NCBI RefSeq assembly: GCF_000517025.1 | Contig: NZ_KI912094.1 | Location: forward strand, 297,334-336,857 | Length of the DNA stretch: 39,524 nt | From: Halonatronum saccharophilum DSM 13868 | GTDB taxonomy: Bacteria > Bacillota > Halanaerobiia > Halobacteroidales > Halobacteroidaceae | Reading direction: 5' to 3' | Part shown: positions 15,468-24,270 of the stretch, one piece after another | Layout: the number at the start of each line of letters is the position of its first letter | How positions within the stretch are numbered: the first letter of the stretch is position 1 | Notes under the pieces: generated by a model | The model's database searches: none | What the model saw: only the letters and a program-made list of their open reading frames with translations | Told to the model about the DNA's origin: nothing | Translations under genes and position numbers: made by a program

Positions 15468-17105
15468 TTATTGGTAATCTGGATGTAACCAGACATCTGT
15501 CAATCTAGCTTCTTCTCCACGGGCAGTTACATCAAAATCATTAACGAAAGGCTTTAACAATACCAAGTTAGAATAATGATAGATAGGTATCCAAGGCGCA
15601 TCATCTACAAGTCTTCTATTAATCTGCGCATATAACTCTTCTCTCTCTTCTCCTGGAAGCATACCTCTACCCTTATCTAACATCTCATCAATCTCTGGAA
15701 CATCATAATAAGGACTATTAGTTCCTCCTATATTAATAGAATGAAAGTTATTATACAAGAAATTATCAGGGTCTGGATAACTAGCAACCCAACCCAACCT
15801 AAACATCTCAGAATCTCCACTTTCTATCTTCTCTAAATAGGTACCCCATTCTAAATTCAATAGCTCTACATCAACACCAATCCCTCTTAAACTAGCTTGC
15901 AATGCTTCTGCAACATTTTGATGTGCATCACTAGTATTATAAGCTAATTCATAAGTTCCTGGCAATCCATCTGGATAACCTGCTTCTGCTAATAAATCTT
16001 TTGCCTTTTCAGGATTATAACTATAACCTTCCAAGTCATCTTCATATCCAACCATTCCTGGAGGCAATACACCAGTAGCTGGTTTTACTGTTCCATTCAT
16101 TATTACATCAACAATGGTATCTCTATTCACAGCATAATTAATAGCTTGGCGTACCTTCTTATTATCGAAAGGTTTTGATGTCACATTAAACCCAAAATAA
16201 TAAGTTCCTAACCTTGGCTCTAAGATTAATTCTTCAATGAATTCATCAGAGTGTACTACACGCTGCATTTCACCATCAGGAATATCTCCATCAACAATCT
16301 CATATATATTACCTTGCTCATACTCTGCAAAAGCTGCAGCAGATTCTGAAACTACTCTAAAGACGATCTTATCTAAATAAGGGCGCCCCTCTATATGATA
16401 ATTTTGATTCTTCTCTAATACAATTTGATGATCACTTTGCCAATCTATAAATTCAAAAGGACCTGTCCCGACTGGATTTTGTGCAAAATTGTCACCATAG
16501 GTTTCAACAGCCTCTTGCGAAACAATTGATCCACTAGCTACTGCTAATATAGATAAAAATGGTGTGAAAGGCTCTTCTAATGTAATTTCTAAAGTATAAT
16601 CATCTAGAGCTTTTAACCCGGGTACATAATCAATCTTTCCTTCACGAAAATCTTCTGCCCCTTCTATCCTCACATAATAACCAGAACGCTGAGATTGTGT
16701 CTTTGGATCTAAAATTCTAGTATAAGTGTAAACAGCATCTTCAGCAGTAAAATGATTTCCATCATGGAAATAAACATCATCTCTTAAATCAAAAGTCCAA
16801 ACTAATCCATCATCACTTATATCCCAATCTGTAGCAAGACCAGGAACAATCTCTGAATCCCCTTCAAACTCTACTAATCGATCAAAGATATTTTCAATTA
16901 CCCTAGACGATGTACTATCTGTAGAACGAGCAGGATCTAAAGTAGGTGCATCAGAAGCTAATCTAGCATAATACGTTCCACCATACCTATCTCCCTCACT
17001 TACCTCTCTTAAATCTTCACTTTGATCTTGAGCTCCACAACCAACCAAAACCACTAAAGCTAAAACTAAAGTCAAAACACTTAAAATACTTCTTTTTCTT
17101 AACAT
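15468..17105 (-). CDS. Peptide ABC transporter substrate-binding lipoprotein, family 5 (SBP2)
   Basis: This 545-residue SBP_bac_5 protein has a lipoprotein signal ending LVVLVGC. It contains RLASDAPTLDPARSTDSTSS and WTFDLRDDVYFHDGNHFTAE, the equivalents of SBP1/SBP3 motifs with many substitutions. The ligand-facing regions differ most (YYVRIEGAEDFREGKIDYVP against the SBP1/SBP3 form), suggesting a different peptide preference. SD GGAGGAAGT is shared exactly with SBP3, as is the adjoining leader sequence. It has its own promoter (17330-17358) and a leader of about 218 nt with palindromic repeats. Confidence 0.93.
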   Translation of the reverse strand: MLRKRSILSVLTLVLALVVLVGCGAQDQSEDLREVSEGDRYGGTYYARLASDAPTLDPARSTDSTSSRVIENIFDRLVEFEGDSEIVPGLATDWDISDDGLVWTFDLRDDVYFHDGNHFTAEDAVYTYTRILDPKTQSQRSGYYVRIEGAEDFREGKIDYVPGLKALDDYTLEITLEEPFTPFLSILAVASGSIVSQEAVETYGDNFAQNPVGTGPFEFIDWQSDHQIVLEKNQNYHIEGRPYLDKIVFRVVSESAAAFAEYEQGNIYEIVDGDIPDGEMQRVVHSDEFIEELILEPRLGTYYFGFNVTSKPFDNKKVRQAINYAVNRDTIVDVIMNGTVKPATGVLPPGMVGYEDDLEGYSYNPEKAKDLLAEAGYPDGLPGTYELAYNTSDAHQNVAEALQASLRGIGVDVELLNLEWGTYLEKIESGDSEMFRLGWVASYPDPDNFLYNNFHSINIGGTNSPYYDVPEIDEMLDKGRGMLPGEEREELYAQINRRLVDDAPWIPIYHYSNLVLLKPFVNDFDVTARGEEARLTDVWLHPDYQ

Positions 17106-17200
17106 AACTTCTACTTCCTCCTCTAATACTTTTTATTATAATCAAAATTCTACTAAATACTAAACTACTAAATCTTAAAAATATAAATAGAAGACGATTT

Positions 17201-17248
17201 ATATACTTACTTATATAAGTCATTATATAAGTAAGTATATAAGTAAGT
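17201..17248. promoter_or_regulatory. Palindromic/tandem ACTTATATAAGT array in the SBP2 leader
   Basis: 16-bp perfect arms, ATATACTTACTTATAT and ATATAAGTAAGTATAT, surround AAGTCATT. Within it ACTTATATAAGT (17209-17220) is a 12-bp perfect palindrome, and ATATAAGTAAGT occurs twice in tandem (17225-17248). AATGACTTATATAAGT is identical to the SBP3 leader. It is a candidate operator or RNA regulatory hairpin. Confidence 0.6.
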
Positions 17249-17329
17249 ATTTAATATTTATATCTAAATTGATTCAGCAATTAAAATTAAGCCTACTCCC
17301 TACAACAAAACTAACAAAAACCATTATTA

Positions 17330-17358
17330 ATTTTATCAATAAAAACAAAAGATGTCAA
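17330..17358 (-). promoter_or_regulatory. Promoter of SBP2, overlapping the upstream palindrome
   Basis: On the minus strand TTGACA (17358-17353), 17 bp, then TAAAAT (17335-17330). The -35 lies inside the distal arm of the 44-bp palindrome at 17350-17393. Predicted start near 17323. Confidence 0.75.
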
Positions 17359-17393
17359 CTTTTTTAGAGAATTCTCTAAAAAAGTTGACATCT
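17350..17393 (-). terminator. 44-bp perfect palindrome after SBP3: terminator and possible operator
   Basis: AGATGTCAACTTTTTTAGAG and its exact complement meet at GAATTC with no loop. It starts 25 bp past the SBP3 stop and is followed on the minus strand by TTTTGTTTTTATT. It can end SBP3 transcription. Because it contains the SBP2 -35, a bound protein could also repress SBP2. Confidence 0.75.
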
Positions 17394-17417
17394 AATGTTA
17401 AATGTAGGATTATTTAA

Positions 17418-19055
17418 TTATTGGTGATCTGGATCTAACCACACTTCAGTTAATGGGAATTCACCAGTAGCACCCATAAAATAATTATTAACAAAAGGCT
17501 TCACTAAACCAACACGAGCATAGTGATAAACTGGAATCCATGGTGCATCATCAACAATGATTCTCTCTGCTTCTTGATAAAGCTCAACTCTATCTTCACC
17601 TGGCTCCATACCTCTAGCTTTATCTAACATTTCATCAATCTCTGAGTTACTATAGAAAGCACCATTTCCACCTGGTCCTGCATTTGATGAATGAAATAGC
17701 GGATGTAAGAAGTAATCGGCATCAGCATAAGCTGCAATCCAACCTAATCTAAACATCTCAGTATCACCATCATCAACCTTTTCTATATAAGTTCCCCATT
17801 CCATATTAATTAATTCAACATCTACACCTATACTCTTTAGATTTCTCTGTAATGCTTCTGCGATACTTTGGTGAGTATCATCAGTATTATAAGCTAACTC
17901 ATAAGTTCCTGGCAATCCATCAGGGTACCCCGCTTCTGCCAATAACTCTTTAGCTCTGTCTACATCAAAGTTATATCCTTCAATTTCATCATTATATCCT
18001 GGCATTCCTGGTGGCAAGATACCCCTTGCTGGAGTAACCGTACCATTCATTAAAACATCTGCAATTATATCTCTATTAATTGCAAAGTTCATAGCTTGCC
18101 TTACTTTTTTATCGTTAAATGGTTCTACCTCTGTATTAAACCCAAAGTAATAAGTTCCTAATGTTGGAACATTGATTAACTCTTCTGAAAATTCATCAGA
18201 AGTTAATACCCTTTGCATCTGTCCATCAGGAATATCTCCATCTGCCATCTCATAAATGTTACCTTGCTCATACTCAGCAAAGGCCGGAGATGATTCAGAG
18301 ATTATTCTAAATACTACTTCATCTAAATAAGGAAGGCCATCAATATAATAATTTTCATTTTTAACCAATTCTAGTTGGTGATCATTTCTCCAACTTACAA
18401 ACTCAAATGGCCCAGCACCTATTGGATTTCTAGTAAAGTCATCTCCATACTCCTTAGCTGCCTCTGGGGATACTATTGAAGCAACCTCCATAGTTAACAC
18501 TGATAAGAATGGAGTAAATGGCTCAGCAAGAGTAATCTCTACTGTATAATCATCAAGCGCCTTAAGACCACTTACAGCATCTGCTTCTCCATTTTGGAAA
18601 GCTTCTGCTCCTTCTACTCTATCAAATAACCAAGCACGTGGTGACTGTGTTTTTGGATCTAATATTCTACTAAAAGAATATACAACATCATCAGCAGTTA
18701 GATGATTTCCATCATGGAAATATACATTATCTCTTAAATAAAATGTCCAAGTTAAGGAATCATCACTAATATCCCAATCCTTAGCAATTGCAGGTACTAC
18801 ATTCAGATCTTCATCATACCTTACTAAGCCATCAAAAATATTATCAATAGCTTTAGTTGATGTAGTATCTGTTGCATGAGCTGGATCTAATGTAGGAGGG
18901 TCTGAACTTAACCTTCCCATATAAGTTCCACCATACCTTTGATCTTCTGCTATCTGACTTTCTTCTTTAACCTCTTCTTGACCTCCACAACCAACAAGAA
19001 TAACTAGCATTAATACTAATGCTATACTCATTAAAAAACCTTTTCTTTTAAACAT
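17418..19055 (-). CDS. Peptide ABC transporter substrate-binding lipoprotein, family 5 (SBP3)
   Basis: This 545-residue SBP_bac_5 lipoprotein has a signal ending MLVILVGC followed by Gly-Gly. RLSSDPPTLDPAHATDTTST and SPRAWLFDRVEGAEAF match SBP1 almost exactly, which indicates a recent duplication; the C-terminal 60 residues differ more. It is the first of three tandem binding-protein genes and lies directly after regulator 2. Expression is probably from the consensus promoter at 19373-19401 through a leader of about 311 nt. It most likely serves the DppBCDF transporter of the same cluster, or acts as a peptide sensor. Confidence 0.93.
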   Translation of the reverse strand: MFKRKGFLMSIALVLMLVILVGCGGQEEVKEESQIAEDQRYGGTYMGRLSSDPPTLDPAHATDTTSTKAIDNIFDGLVRYDEDLNVVPAIAKDWDISDDSLTWTFYLRDNVYFHDGNHLTADDVVYSFSRILDPKTQSPRAWLFDRVEGAEAFQNGEADAVSGLKALDDYTVEITLAEPFTPFLSVLTMEVASIVSPEAAKEYGDDFTRNPIGAGPFEFVSWRNDHQLELVKNENYYIDGLPYLDEVVFRIISESSPAFAEYEQGNIYEMADGDIPDGQMQRVLTSDEFSEELINVPTLGTYYFGFNTEVEPFNDKKVRQAMNFAINRDIIADVLMNGTVTPARGILPPGMPGYNDEIEGYNFDVDRAKELLAEAGYPDGLPGTYELAYNTDDTHQSIAEALQRNLKSIGVDVELINMEWGTYIEKVDDGDTEMFRLGWIAAYADADYFLHPLFHSSNAGPGGNGAFYSNSEIDEMLDKARGMEPGEDRVELYQEAERIIVDDAPWIPVYHYARVGLVKPFVNNYFMGATGEFPLTEVWLDPDHQ

Positions 19056-19143
19056 ATCTACTACTTCCTCCTCTAATACTTTTTGTACTTTAAATTTAAA
19101 TATACTAAACTACTCAATTAAATACGATTAAAAACATAACTTG

Positions 19144-19159
19144 TGACTTATATAAGTCA
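19144..19159. promoter_or_regulatory. 16-bp palindrome in the SBP3 leader
   Basis: TGACTTATATAAGTCA is a perfect palindrome centred about 96 nt before the SBP3 start. In SBP2 the matching palindrome is centred about 109 nt before the start. Sequences downstream (AATCGT, AGTAGTTTAGTAT, AGTATTAGAGGAGG) are also shared by the two leaders. Confidence 0.6.
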
Positions 19160-19213
19160 TTTACAGAGTTGAAAAAATAATTTGAAGCAATTTAGTAATA
19201 AACAAAATAATAA

Positions 19214-19239
19214 TATCCTAAACTTTTAAGTTCAGGATA
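19214..19239 (-). promoter_or_regulatory. Hairpin within the SBP3 leader
   Basis: TATCCT-a-AACTT pairs with AAGTT-c-AGGATA around TT. On the minus strand it is followed by TTATTATTTTG, a poor T-run. It lies between the promoter and the gene, so it could be an attenuator, or a late terminator of regulator 2. The rest of 19056-19468 shows only AT-rich leader. Confidence 0.45.
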
Positions 19240-19372
19240 CTTAGCACACACCTTTAAAGAGATTAATCCTTTTATTAGAATTTATCTACTCACTACTAAA
19301 CTATCCATACTGCACTTATATACTCAAATATCTTCTTATTTTTTATAAATTCTAAAATAATATATATTAATA

Positions 19373-19401
19373 ATTATACTAGATTTAATTAGAGCTGTCA
19401 A
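19373..19401 (-). promoter_or_regulatory. Consensus promoter of SBP3
   Basis: On the minus strand TTGACA (19401-19396), a 17-bp spacer and TATAAT (19378-19373). Predicted start near 19366 gives a leader of about 311 nt. Confidence 0.85.
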
Positions 19402-19468
19402 GAACCCGATGTGGTAAGTAATGTGATAAATCCCATAATTAAACTATCAACCTAGATTTAAGATCTTT

Positions 19469-20140
19469 TTAACTACATTTGACTACTTTAAACTTATTTT
19501 TACTCTTCGTCAAAATAAGTTCCATCTTATCTGGATTCAAGTATATTATATCTTGACCCACCAAACGACCAGATAGTGATATATCCTTTTCCAAAACTAA
19601 TAAAAATCTACTTCCTTCTAAGTATTTTGTTAAATCATTTTTAGCTTCTTCAATCCTTATCTTTAAATCAGATATCTTTACATCTCTTCGCTCTCTAAAA
19701 CGATGAAAATCTTTAACCCCATATTTAGAAAGAAGAAAGATTGTATTTAGCATAATAGGTAAGCCATCTTCTTTAAATAAAACAGACTTCTCTAGAGAAT
19801 CTTTCTTTTTCTTTACTATATCTTGATATTTACTATAATCATTTAATATCAAAGAATCTTGTACTATCCCCTTTAATCCTCCAGAATCTTCAGCTTTGAA
19901 TAGATCCAATAAGAGCTCATTTTGCCTACTTCTATTCCCATTACTTTTGGCATATTCTCTTCTTAGCTTGGTAAGCGATAAATTAGCCTCGGAAAGAACT
20001 GTCCTGACATAATGGGCTGTCGTTTCGGCAAGTTGAGCTATTCTATCAACCTTTAAGAAAGGATCCTTTTTTGCCAAATAGACAACGCGCTCTTTTTTGG
20101 TCAAATCATACAAAATATACTCCTCTACTAATTTACTCAT
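19469..20140 (-). CDS. HTH transcriptional regulator with diverged C-terminal domain (regulator 2)
   Basis: The 223-residue product has LTKKERVVYLAKKDPFLKVD then RIAQLAETTAHYVRTVLSEA and NLSLTKLRREYA, clearly paralogous to regulator 1 (shared LTKKE, DPFLK, ETT, YVRT, LSEAN, LR..YA). The C-terminal domain is far more diverged. It keeps only a faint UTRA-like outline (FKEDGLPIMLNTIFLLSKYG, closing strand QDIIYLNPDKMELIL) and adds basic patches such as KKKKDS and RFRERRDVK. ATG 20140 is preferred over the upstream ATG 20167 because AAGGAGG is spaced 8 nt before it. It sits between the dpp operon and the SBP genes, so local control of peptide uptake is the natural inference. Confidence 0.75.
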   Translation of the reverse strand: MSKLVEEYILYDLTKKERVVYLAKKDPFLKVDRIAQLAETTAHYVRTVLSEANLSLTKLRREYAKSNGNRSRQNELLLDLFKAEDSGGLKGIVQDSLILNDYSKYQDIVKKKKDSLEKSVLFKEDGLPIMLNTIFLLSKYGVKDFHRFRERRDVKISDLKIRIEEAKNDLTKYLEGSRFLLVLEKDISLSGRLVGQDIIYLNPDKMELILTKSKNKFKVVKCS

Positions 20141-20285
20141 TGAATTGACCTCCTTAAAATAGAACATCCTAAAATTAAATATTTAAAATACTAAGAGTTG
20201 AATTATTCTCTTTTTAATTTTAATGACTAGCATTGATCTAAATACTAATCTAAAATTCTCCACTACTCCAAAATTATCATTAACA

Positions 20286-20297
20286 ACTTATATAAAT
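20286..20297. promoter_or_regulatory. Degraded copy of the ACTTATATAAGT motif before regulator 2
   Basis: ACTTATATAAAT lies about 150 nt before the regulator 2 start and just downstream of its promoter. It matches the SBP2/SBP3 palindrome at 11 of 12 positions. AT-rich surroundings weaken the case. Confidence 0.35.
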
Positions 20298-20312
20298 TCA
20301 TCTTTAAAAATA

Positions 20313-20341
20313 ATTATAATCTAAAACCCTTTGTTTGTCAA
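20313..20341 (-). promoter_or_regulatory. Consensus promoter of regulator 2
   Basis: On the minus strand TTGACA (20341-20336), a 17-bp spacer and TATAAT (20318-20313), starting immediately after the dpp operon terminator. The leader is about 166 nt. Confidence 0.85.
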
Positions 20342-20345
20342 CTAT

Positions 20346-20386
20346 AAAAAAAACGCGAATGCATAAATATGCAATCGCGTTTTTAA
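20346..20386 (-). terminator. Terminator of the dppBCDF operon
   Basis: ACGCGA-t-TGCAT, loop, ATGCA-t-TCGCGT on the minus strand, followed by a run of T's. It starts directly after the dppF stop. Confidence 0.92.
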
Positions 20387-21355
20387 TTAATCCACTAAAT
20401 GGCAAGCTGCAAAATGATCCTTATCCTTTTCTTCAAACTTAGGAACCTCTTTTTTACAAATGTCTGTAGCAAAAGGACACCTAGTATGGAAAGGACATCC
20501 TGAAGGAGGGTTTATTGGACTTGGAACATCTCCTTCTAGTATAATCTTTTCTCTTTTAATTTCAGGATCTGGTATTGGAATAGCAGATAATAAAGCCTTC
20601 GTATAAGGATGCTTAGGGTTACTATAAAGTTCATCCTTATCTGCCAATTCTACCATCTTTCCTAAATACATTACTGCAACCCTATCACTAATATGACGAA
20701 CGACACTTAGATCATGGGCGATAAAGATATAAGTTAAGCCAAATTCTTCTTGAATATCTTGCATCAAGTTAACCACTTGAGCCTGTACGGATACATCAAG
20801 TGCAGATACTGGTTCATCACAAACGATTACCTTAGGATTAACTGCTAAAGCACGAGCAATCCCAACTCTTTGGCGTTGACCCCCACTAAATTCATGCGGG
20901 TATCTATTAGCATAATTTCTTGGCAAGCCAACCTTCTCTAAAAGATCTCTCACCTTTTCTTTTCTTTCTGCTTTAGTACCTATATTATGAATCTTCATCG
21001 GTTCAGATATAATCTTCTCAACGGTCATTCTAGGGTTCAAGGAAGCATAAGGATCTTGGAAGATCATCTGCATATCCTTTCTTAACCTTCTCATCTCTTC
21101 TTTGCCAGCTTTATGAATATCTGTTCCTTGGAAGACAACTTTACCCTCTGTTGCGTCTAATAAACGTAATAATAAGCGACCAGTAGTTGATTTGCCACAA
21201 CCTGATTCACCTACTAAACCTAAAGTCTCACCTCTTTTAACATCAAAATCCAAACCATCTACAGCTTTAACAGAGTTTACCTCTCTACCGAAAATTCCAC
21301 CCTTAATAGGAAAATGCTTCTTTAAATTTCTTACCTTTAATATCACATCATCCAT
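20387..21355 (-). CDS. dppF: Peptide ABC transporter ATP-binding protein, DppF/OppF
   Basis: This second ATPase of the peptide importer has Walker [11 protein letters not shown]-loop [17 protein letters not shown], signature [15 protein letters not shown], Walker [13 protein letters not shown] and H-loop FIAHDLSVV. The C-terminal OppD/F extension carries the cysteine pattern [14 protein letters not shown], seen in members that bind an Fe-S cluster. GTG 21364 overlaps the SD AGGAGG; ATG 21355 is better spaced, giving 322 residues. It is the last gene of dppBCDF, with 12 nt separating it from dppD. It heterodimerises with DppD to energise DppBC. Confidence 0.94.
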   Translation of the reverse strand: MDDVILKVRNLKKHFPIKGGIFGREVNSVKAVDGLDFDVKRGETLGLVGESGCGKSTTGRLLLRLLDATEGKVVFQGTDIHKAGKEEMRRLRKDMQMIFQDPYASLNPRMTVEKIISEPMKIHNIGTKAERKEKVRDLLEKVGLPRNYANRYPHEFSGGQRQRVGIARALAVNPKVIVCDEPVSALDVSVQAQVVNLMQDIQEEFGLTYIFIAHDLSVVRHISDRVAVMYLGKMVELADKDELYSNPKHPYTKALLSAIPIPDPEIKREKIILEGDVPSPINPPSGCPFHTRCPFATDICKKEVPKFEEKDKDHFAACHLVD

Positions 21356-21367
21356 TACTTTCACCTC

Positions 21368-22354
21368 CTACTTCTTTAAATCTAAATTTTCCCATCTATG
21401 ACACCTTACATCATGACCTTTTTCCGCCTTCTCTAATTGCGGCTCTTTAGTCATACATTCATCTGTTGCAAAAGGACATCTATTAGCAAACTTGCACCCT
21501 TCAGGAAAACTGAAAGGATCTGGTACATTTCCTTCAATCGGTTCTAATCTACCACTATCACCTTCTAAAGTCGGAATTGAGTTTATCAATCCAGCAGTAT
21601 AAGGGTGTTTTGGATTCTTAAATAGAGTCTTTACATCAGTCTGCTCTACAACTCTACCACCATACATAACTGCTACTTTATCTGCAACTTCAGCAATAAC
21701 ACCCAAGTCATGAGTTATCAACATAATAGCAGTATTGAACTCATCTCTTAACTCTCTCATTAGCTCTAGTATCTGAGCTTGTATAGTTACATCTAAAGCT
21801 GTAGTTGGCTCATCAGCTATTAATAATTCTGGATTACAAGATAAAGCCATTGCTATCATAACCCTCTGGCGCATACCACCAGATAATTGATGAGGATGTT
21901 CATGTACTCTATCTTCTGGAGCTGGGATACCAACTTTCTCTAGCATACCTACTGCTTTTTTTAAAGCTTCCTTTTTATCTAGACCTTGGTGTAACTGTAT
22001 AGCTTCTGCTATCTGATCACCAATTGTATAAACAGGGTTTAGAGATGTCATTGGTTCCTGGAAGATCATAGCTATCTCATTTCCCCTTATCTTTCTAAAT
22101 TCATCCATTGATTTATTTAATATATTCTCACCCTTAAATAATATCTCTCCATCGACAATCTTTCCTGGAGGAGTAGGGATTAGTCTCATTACTGAAGAAG
22201 ATGTTACACTTTTTCCTGATCCAGACTCTCCTACTATACCTAGGGTTTCACCTTTATTTATACTAAAACTTACCCCATCAACAGCCTTTACTACACCCTT
22301 ATTTATAAAAAAGTGGGTCTTTAGATTATTTACTTCCAATATCTTTTCACTCAT
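21368..22354 (-). CDS. dppD: Peptide ABC transporter ATP-binding protein, DppD/OppD
   Basis: The 328-residue ATPase has Walker [10 protein letters not shown]-loop [18 protein letters not shown], signature [15 protein letters not shown], Walker [13 protein letters not shown] and H-loop LITHDLGVI. The OppD-type C-terminal domain has [14 protein letters not shown] plus a final Cys-His pair, the Fe-S or zinc-binding cysteine cluster of this subfamily. SD GGAGG lies before ATG 22354, 13 nt after dppC. It works as a heterodimer with DppF at the inner face of the membrane. Confidence 0.94.
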   Translation of the reverse strand: MSEKILEVNNLKTHFFINKGVVKAVDGVSFSINKGETLGIVGESGSGKSVTSSSVMRLIPTPPGKIVDGEILFKGENILNKSMDEFRKIRGNEIAMIFQEPMTSLNPVYTIGDQIAEAIQLHQGLDKKEALKKAVGMLEKVGIPAPEDRVHEHPHQLSGGMRQRVMIAMALSCNPELLIADEPTTALDVTIQAQILELMRELRDEFNTAIMLITHDLGVIAEVADKVAVMYGGRVVEQTDVKTLFKNPKHPYTAGLINSIPTLEGDSGRLEPIEGNVPDPFSFPEGCKFANRCPFATDECMTKEPQLEKAEKGHDVRCHRWENLDLKK

Positions 22355-22367
22355 CTTCTCACCTCCA

Positions 22368-23285
22368 TTAATCCTTCATCTTAGGATCTAATACATCTCT
22401 TAATCCATCACCAAATAGGTTCAAGCCTAAAATCGTAATCATAATAGCCAATCCTGGGAACCACATCATATATGGATTACTCCTTAGATATGCTCTACCA
22501 GTACTTAACATTAATCCCCAACTTGGAGTCGGTGGCTGAGCACCTAAACCTAAGAAACTCAATCCTGCTTCAGCTAAGATAGCACCTGCTACTCCTAATG
22601 TAACTGTTACTATAATCGGGGCTAAACAATTTGGTATAACGTGTAAGAATATAATTCTAGCATCATTAGCACCTAGTGATTTAGCCGCTTCAATATATTC
22701 TTCTTCTTTCAAAGCCATAACCTGTCCCCTAACTATACGGGCCAACCCTGGCCAACTTATAATACCCAAAGCAATAAATACTTTATCAATACCTGGATCT
22801 TGAAATACTGACATAATAGCTATCGCAAATAGGATAAAGGGAAAAGCCAGGAAAACATTGATTAGATATGATATTATTTCATCTACCCAACCACCATAGT
22901 ATCCTGCCAAGGCTCCTAAAGGAATACCTATACTCAAAGCAATCATCTGAGTAATTATACCTACCATTAATGATATCCTCGTACCATAGACAACTCTACT
23001 AAACAAATCACGACCTAATCTATCAGTACCAAAGGGATAATTCCATGTTGGCCCGATTAGTGATAACTCTGTTCTACCATCCTCCATAACAGGAGAGTAA
23101 AAAGGATCATGTGGAGCAATAAAAGGAGCAAATACTGCAACTATAACAACAGCAACCATTATTACTAATCCAATCATAGCCATCTTGTTTTTCTTTAGCC
23201 TACGCCAAGCATCCTTCCAAGGGCTTTCTACTTTAGCCTCAGGAAGGTTTATATTCTCTTCAATTTCTGTATTTACACTACTCAT
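22368..23285 (-). CDS. dppC: Peptide ABC transporter permease, DppC
   Basis: This inner-membrane permease has the characteristic DppC start: a cytoplasmic N-tail ending WKDAWRRLKKNKMAMIGLVI, a first membrane helix, then FIAPHDPFYS and the conserved FGTDRLGRDLFSRVVYGTR. The EAA loop (EAAKSLGANDARIIFLHVIP) contacts the ATPases. ATG 23285 with SD AGGAGG is chosen over the longer frame from 23339, giving 305 residues. It pairs with DppB to form the channel. Confidence 0.94.
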   Translation of the reverse strand: MSSVNTEIEENINLPEAKVESPWKDAWRRLKKNKMAMIGLVIMVAVVIVAVFAPFIAPHDPFYSPVMEDGRTELSLIGPTWNYPFGTDRLGRDLFSRVVYGTRISLMVGIITQMIALSIGIPLGALAGYYGGWVDEIISYLINVFLAFPFILFAIAIMSVFQDPGIDKVFIALGIISWPGLARIVRGQVMALKEEEYIEAAKSLGANDARIIFLHVIPNCLAPIIVTVTLGVAGAILAEAGLSFLGLGAQPPTPSWGLMLSTGRAYLRSNPYMMWFPGLAIMITILGLNLFGDGLRDVLDPKMKD

Positions 23286-23346
23286 TTTGAACCTCCTTCT
23301 TCCTTCTTCTCTATTCTTTAGTATTTCTCTTAATCTCAATTACTTA

Positions 23347-24270
23347 TCAATCGTATCTAATTCTTGGATCTAAGACTCCATAACTTAAGTCAACCAATAA
23401 GTTTACTACAATAAAGATTGCAGCTAAAAACAATACAGTACCTTGAATCAAAGGAAAGTCCCTTCTATTAACGGCATCAATTGCCATTCTACCAACACCT
23501 GGCCAAGAGAAAGTTACCTCTGTAAGAACTGTTCCTCCAAGTAGATATCCTAACTGAGTTCCAATTACAGTTATAACTGGTATTAACGCATTTCTTAAGG
23601 CATGCTTAATAACTACAACCTTCTCAGATAAACCTTTGGCCCTAGCTGTCTTAATATAATCCTTATCTATTACCTCCAACATACTAGAACGTGTCATCCT
23701 AGCAATATGAGCAGCTTGTCTAACTCCTAAAGCTATCGCTGGGAGTACTAAGTGAGCAAAGGTTCCATATCCACCTACAGGCAGAACATTCAAATTTACT
23801 GCAAAGATTACAATCAAAATAAGTCCTAGCCAATATACGGGCATCGAGACCCCAATCATAGCTCCTGTCATAAAGAGATAATCCAGAATTGAATTTGGTT
23901 TTATGGCTGAGATTATCCCTGCTGTCACCCCTAAGAGAATGGCTATCACCATCGAACTTACTGCAAGCATTGCAGTGGCAGGTAACCTCTCCATTATCAT
24001 CTCAAAAACCGGTCTTCTTGTTGTATATGATATTCCTAAATCACCTCTAAAAATATTCCCAACAAACCTTCCATACTGAATATAAAGGGGGTCATTTAGC
24101 CCCATCTCTTCTCTTATCATCTCAATTGTAGCTGGATCCCCATGGTTACCCATAGCAATTCTTACTGGATCTCCAGGCACAAAGACAAAATTAAGCAAGA
24201 AGGTTATTGTAGCAATACCAATTAAGATTGGAACTGCCATAAAACTTTTTCTTATAATGTATGTTAGCAT
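23347..24270 (-). CDS. dppB: Peptide ABC transporter permease, DppB
   Basis: This is the first gene of the dppBCDF operon, with about six membrane segments. The N-terminal helix is followed by FVPGDPVRIAMGNHGDPATI, then LGLNDPLYIQYGRFV-type and GDLGISYTTRRPVFEMI segments, all standard for DppB/OppB. The EAA loop is TARAKGLSEKVVVIKHALRN. ATG 24270 fits the AAGGTGG SD better than GTG 24279. A consensus promoter about 350 nt upstream indicates an unusually long leader. Peptide import is family knowledge; nickel or oligosaccharide transport is possible for some relatives. Confidence 0.94.
   Translation of the reverse strand: MLTYIIRKSFMAVPILIGIATITFLLNFVFVPGDPVRIAMGNHGDPATIEMIREEMGLNDPLYIQYGRFVGNIFRGDLGISYTTRRPVFEMIMERLPATAMLAVSSMVIAILLGVTAGIISAIKPNSILDYLFMTGAMIGVSMPVYWLGLILIVIFAVNLNVLPVGGYGTFAHLVLPAIALGVRQAAHIARMTRSSMLEVIDKDYIKTARAKGLSEKVVVIKHALRNALIPVITVIGTQLGYLLGGTVLTEVTFSWPGVGRMAIDAVNRRDFPLIQGTVLFLAAIFIVVNLLVDLSYGVLDPRIRYD

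Noticed and set aside
17017-17223. 68-codon minus-strand frame overlapping the SBP2 start
   Set aside because: It lies across the SBP2 leader and signal-peptide region in another frame, without a ribosome binding site.
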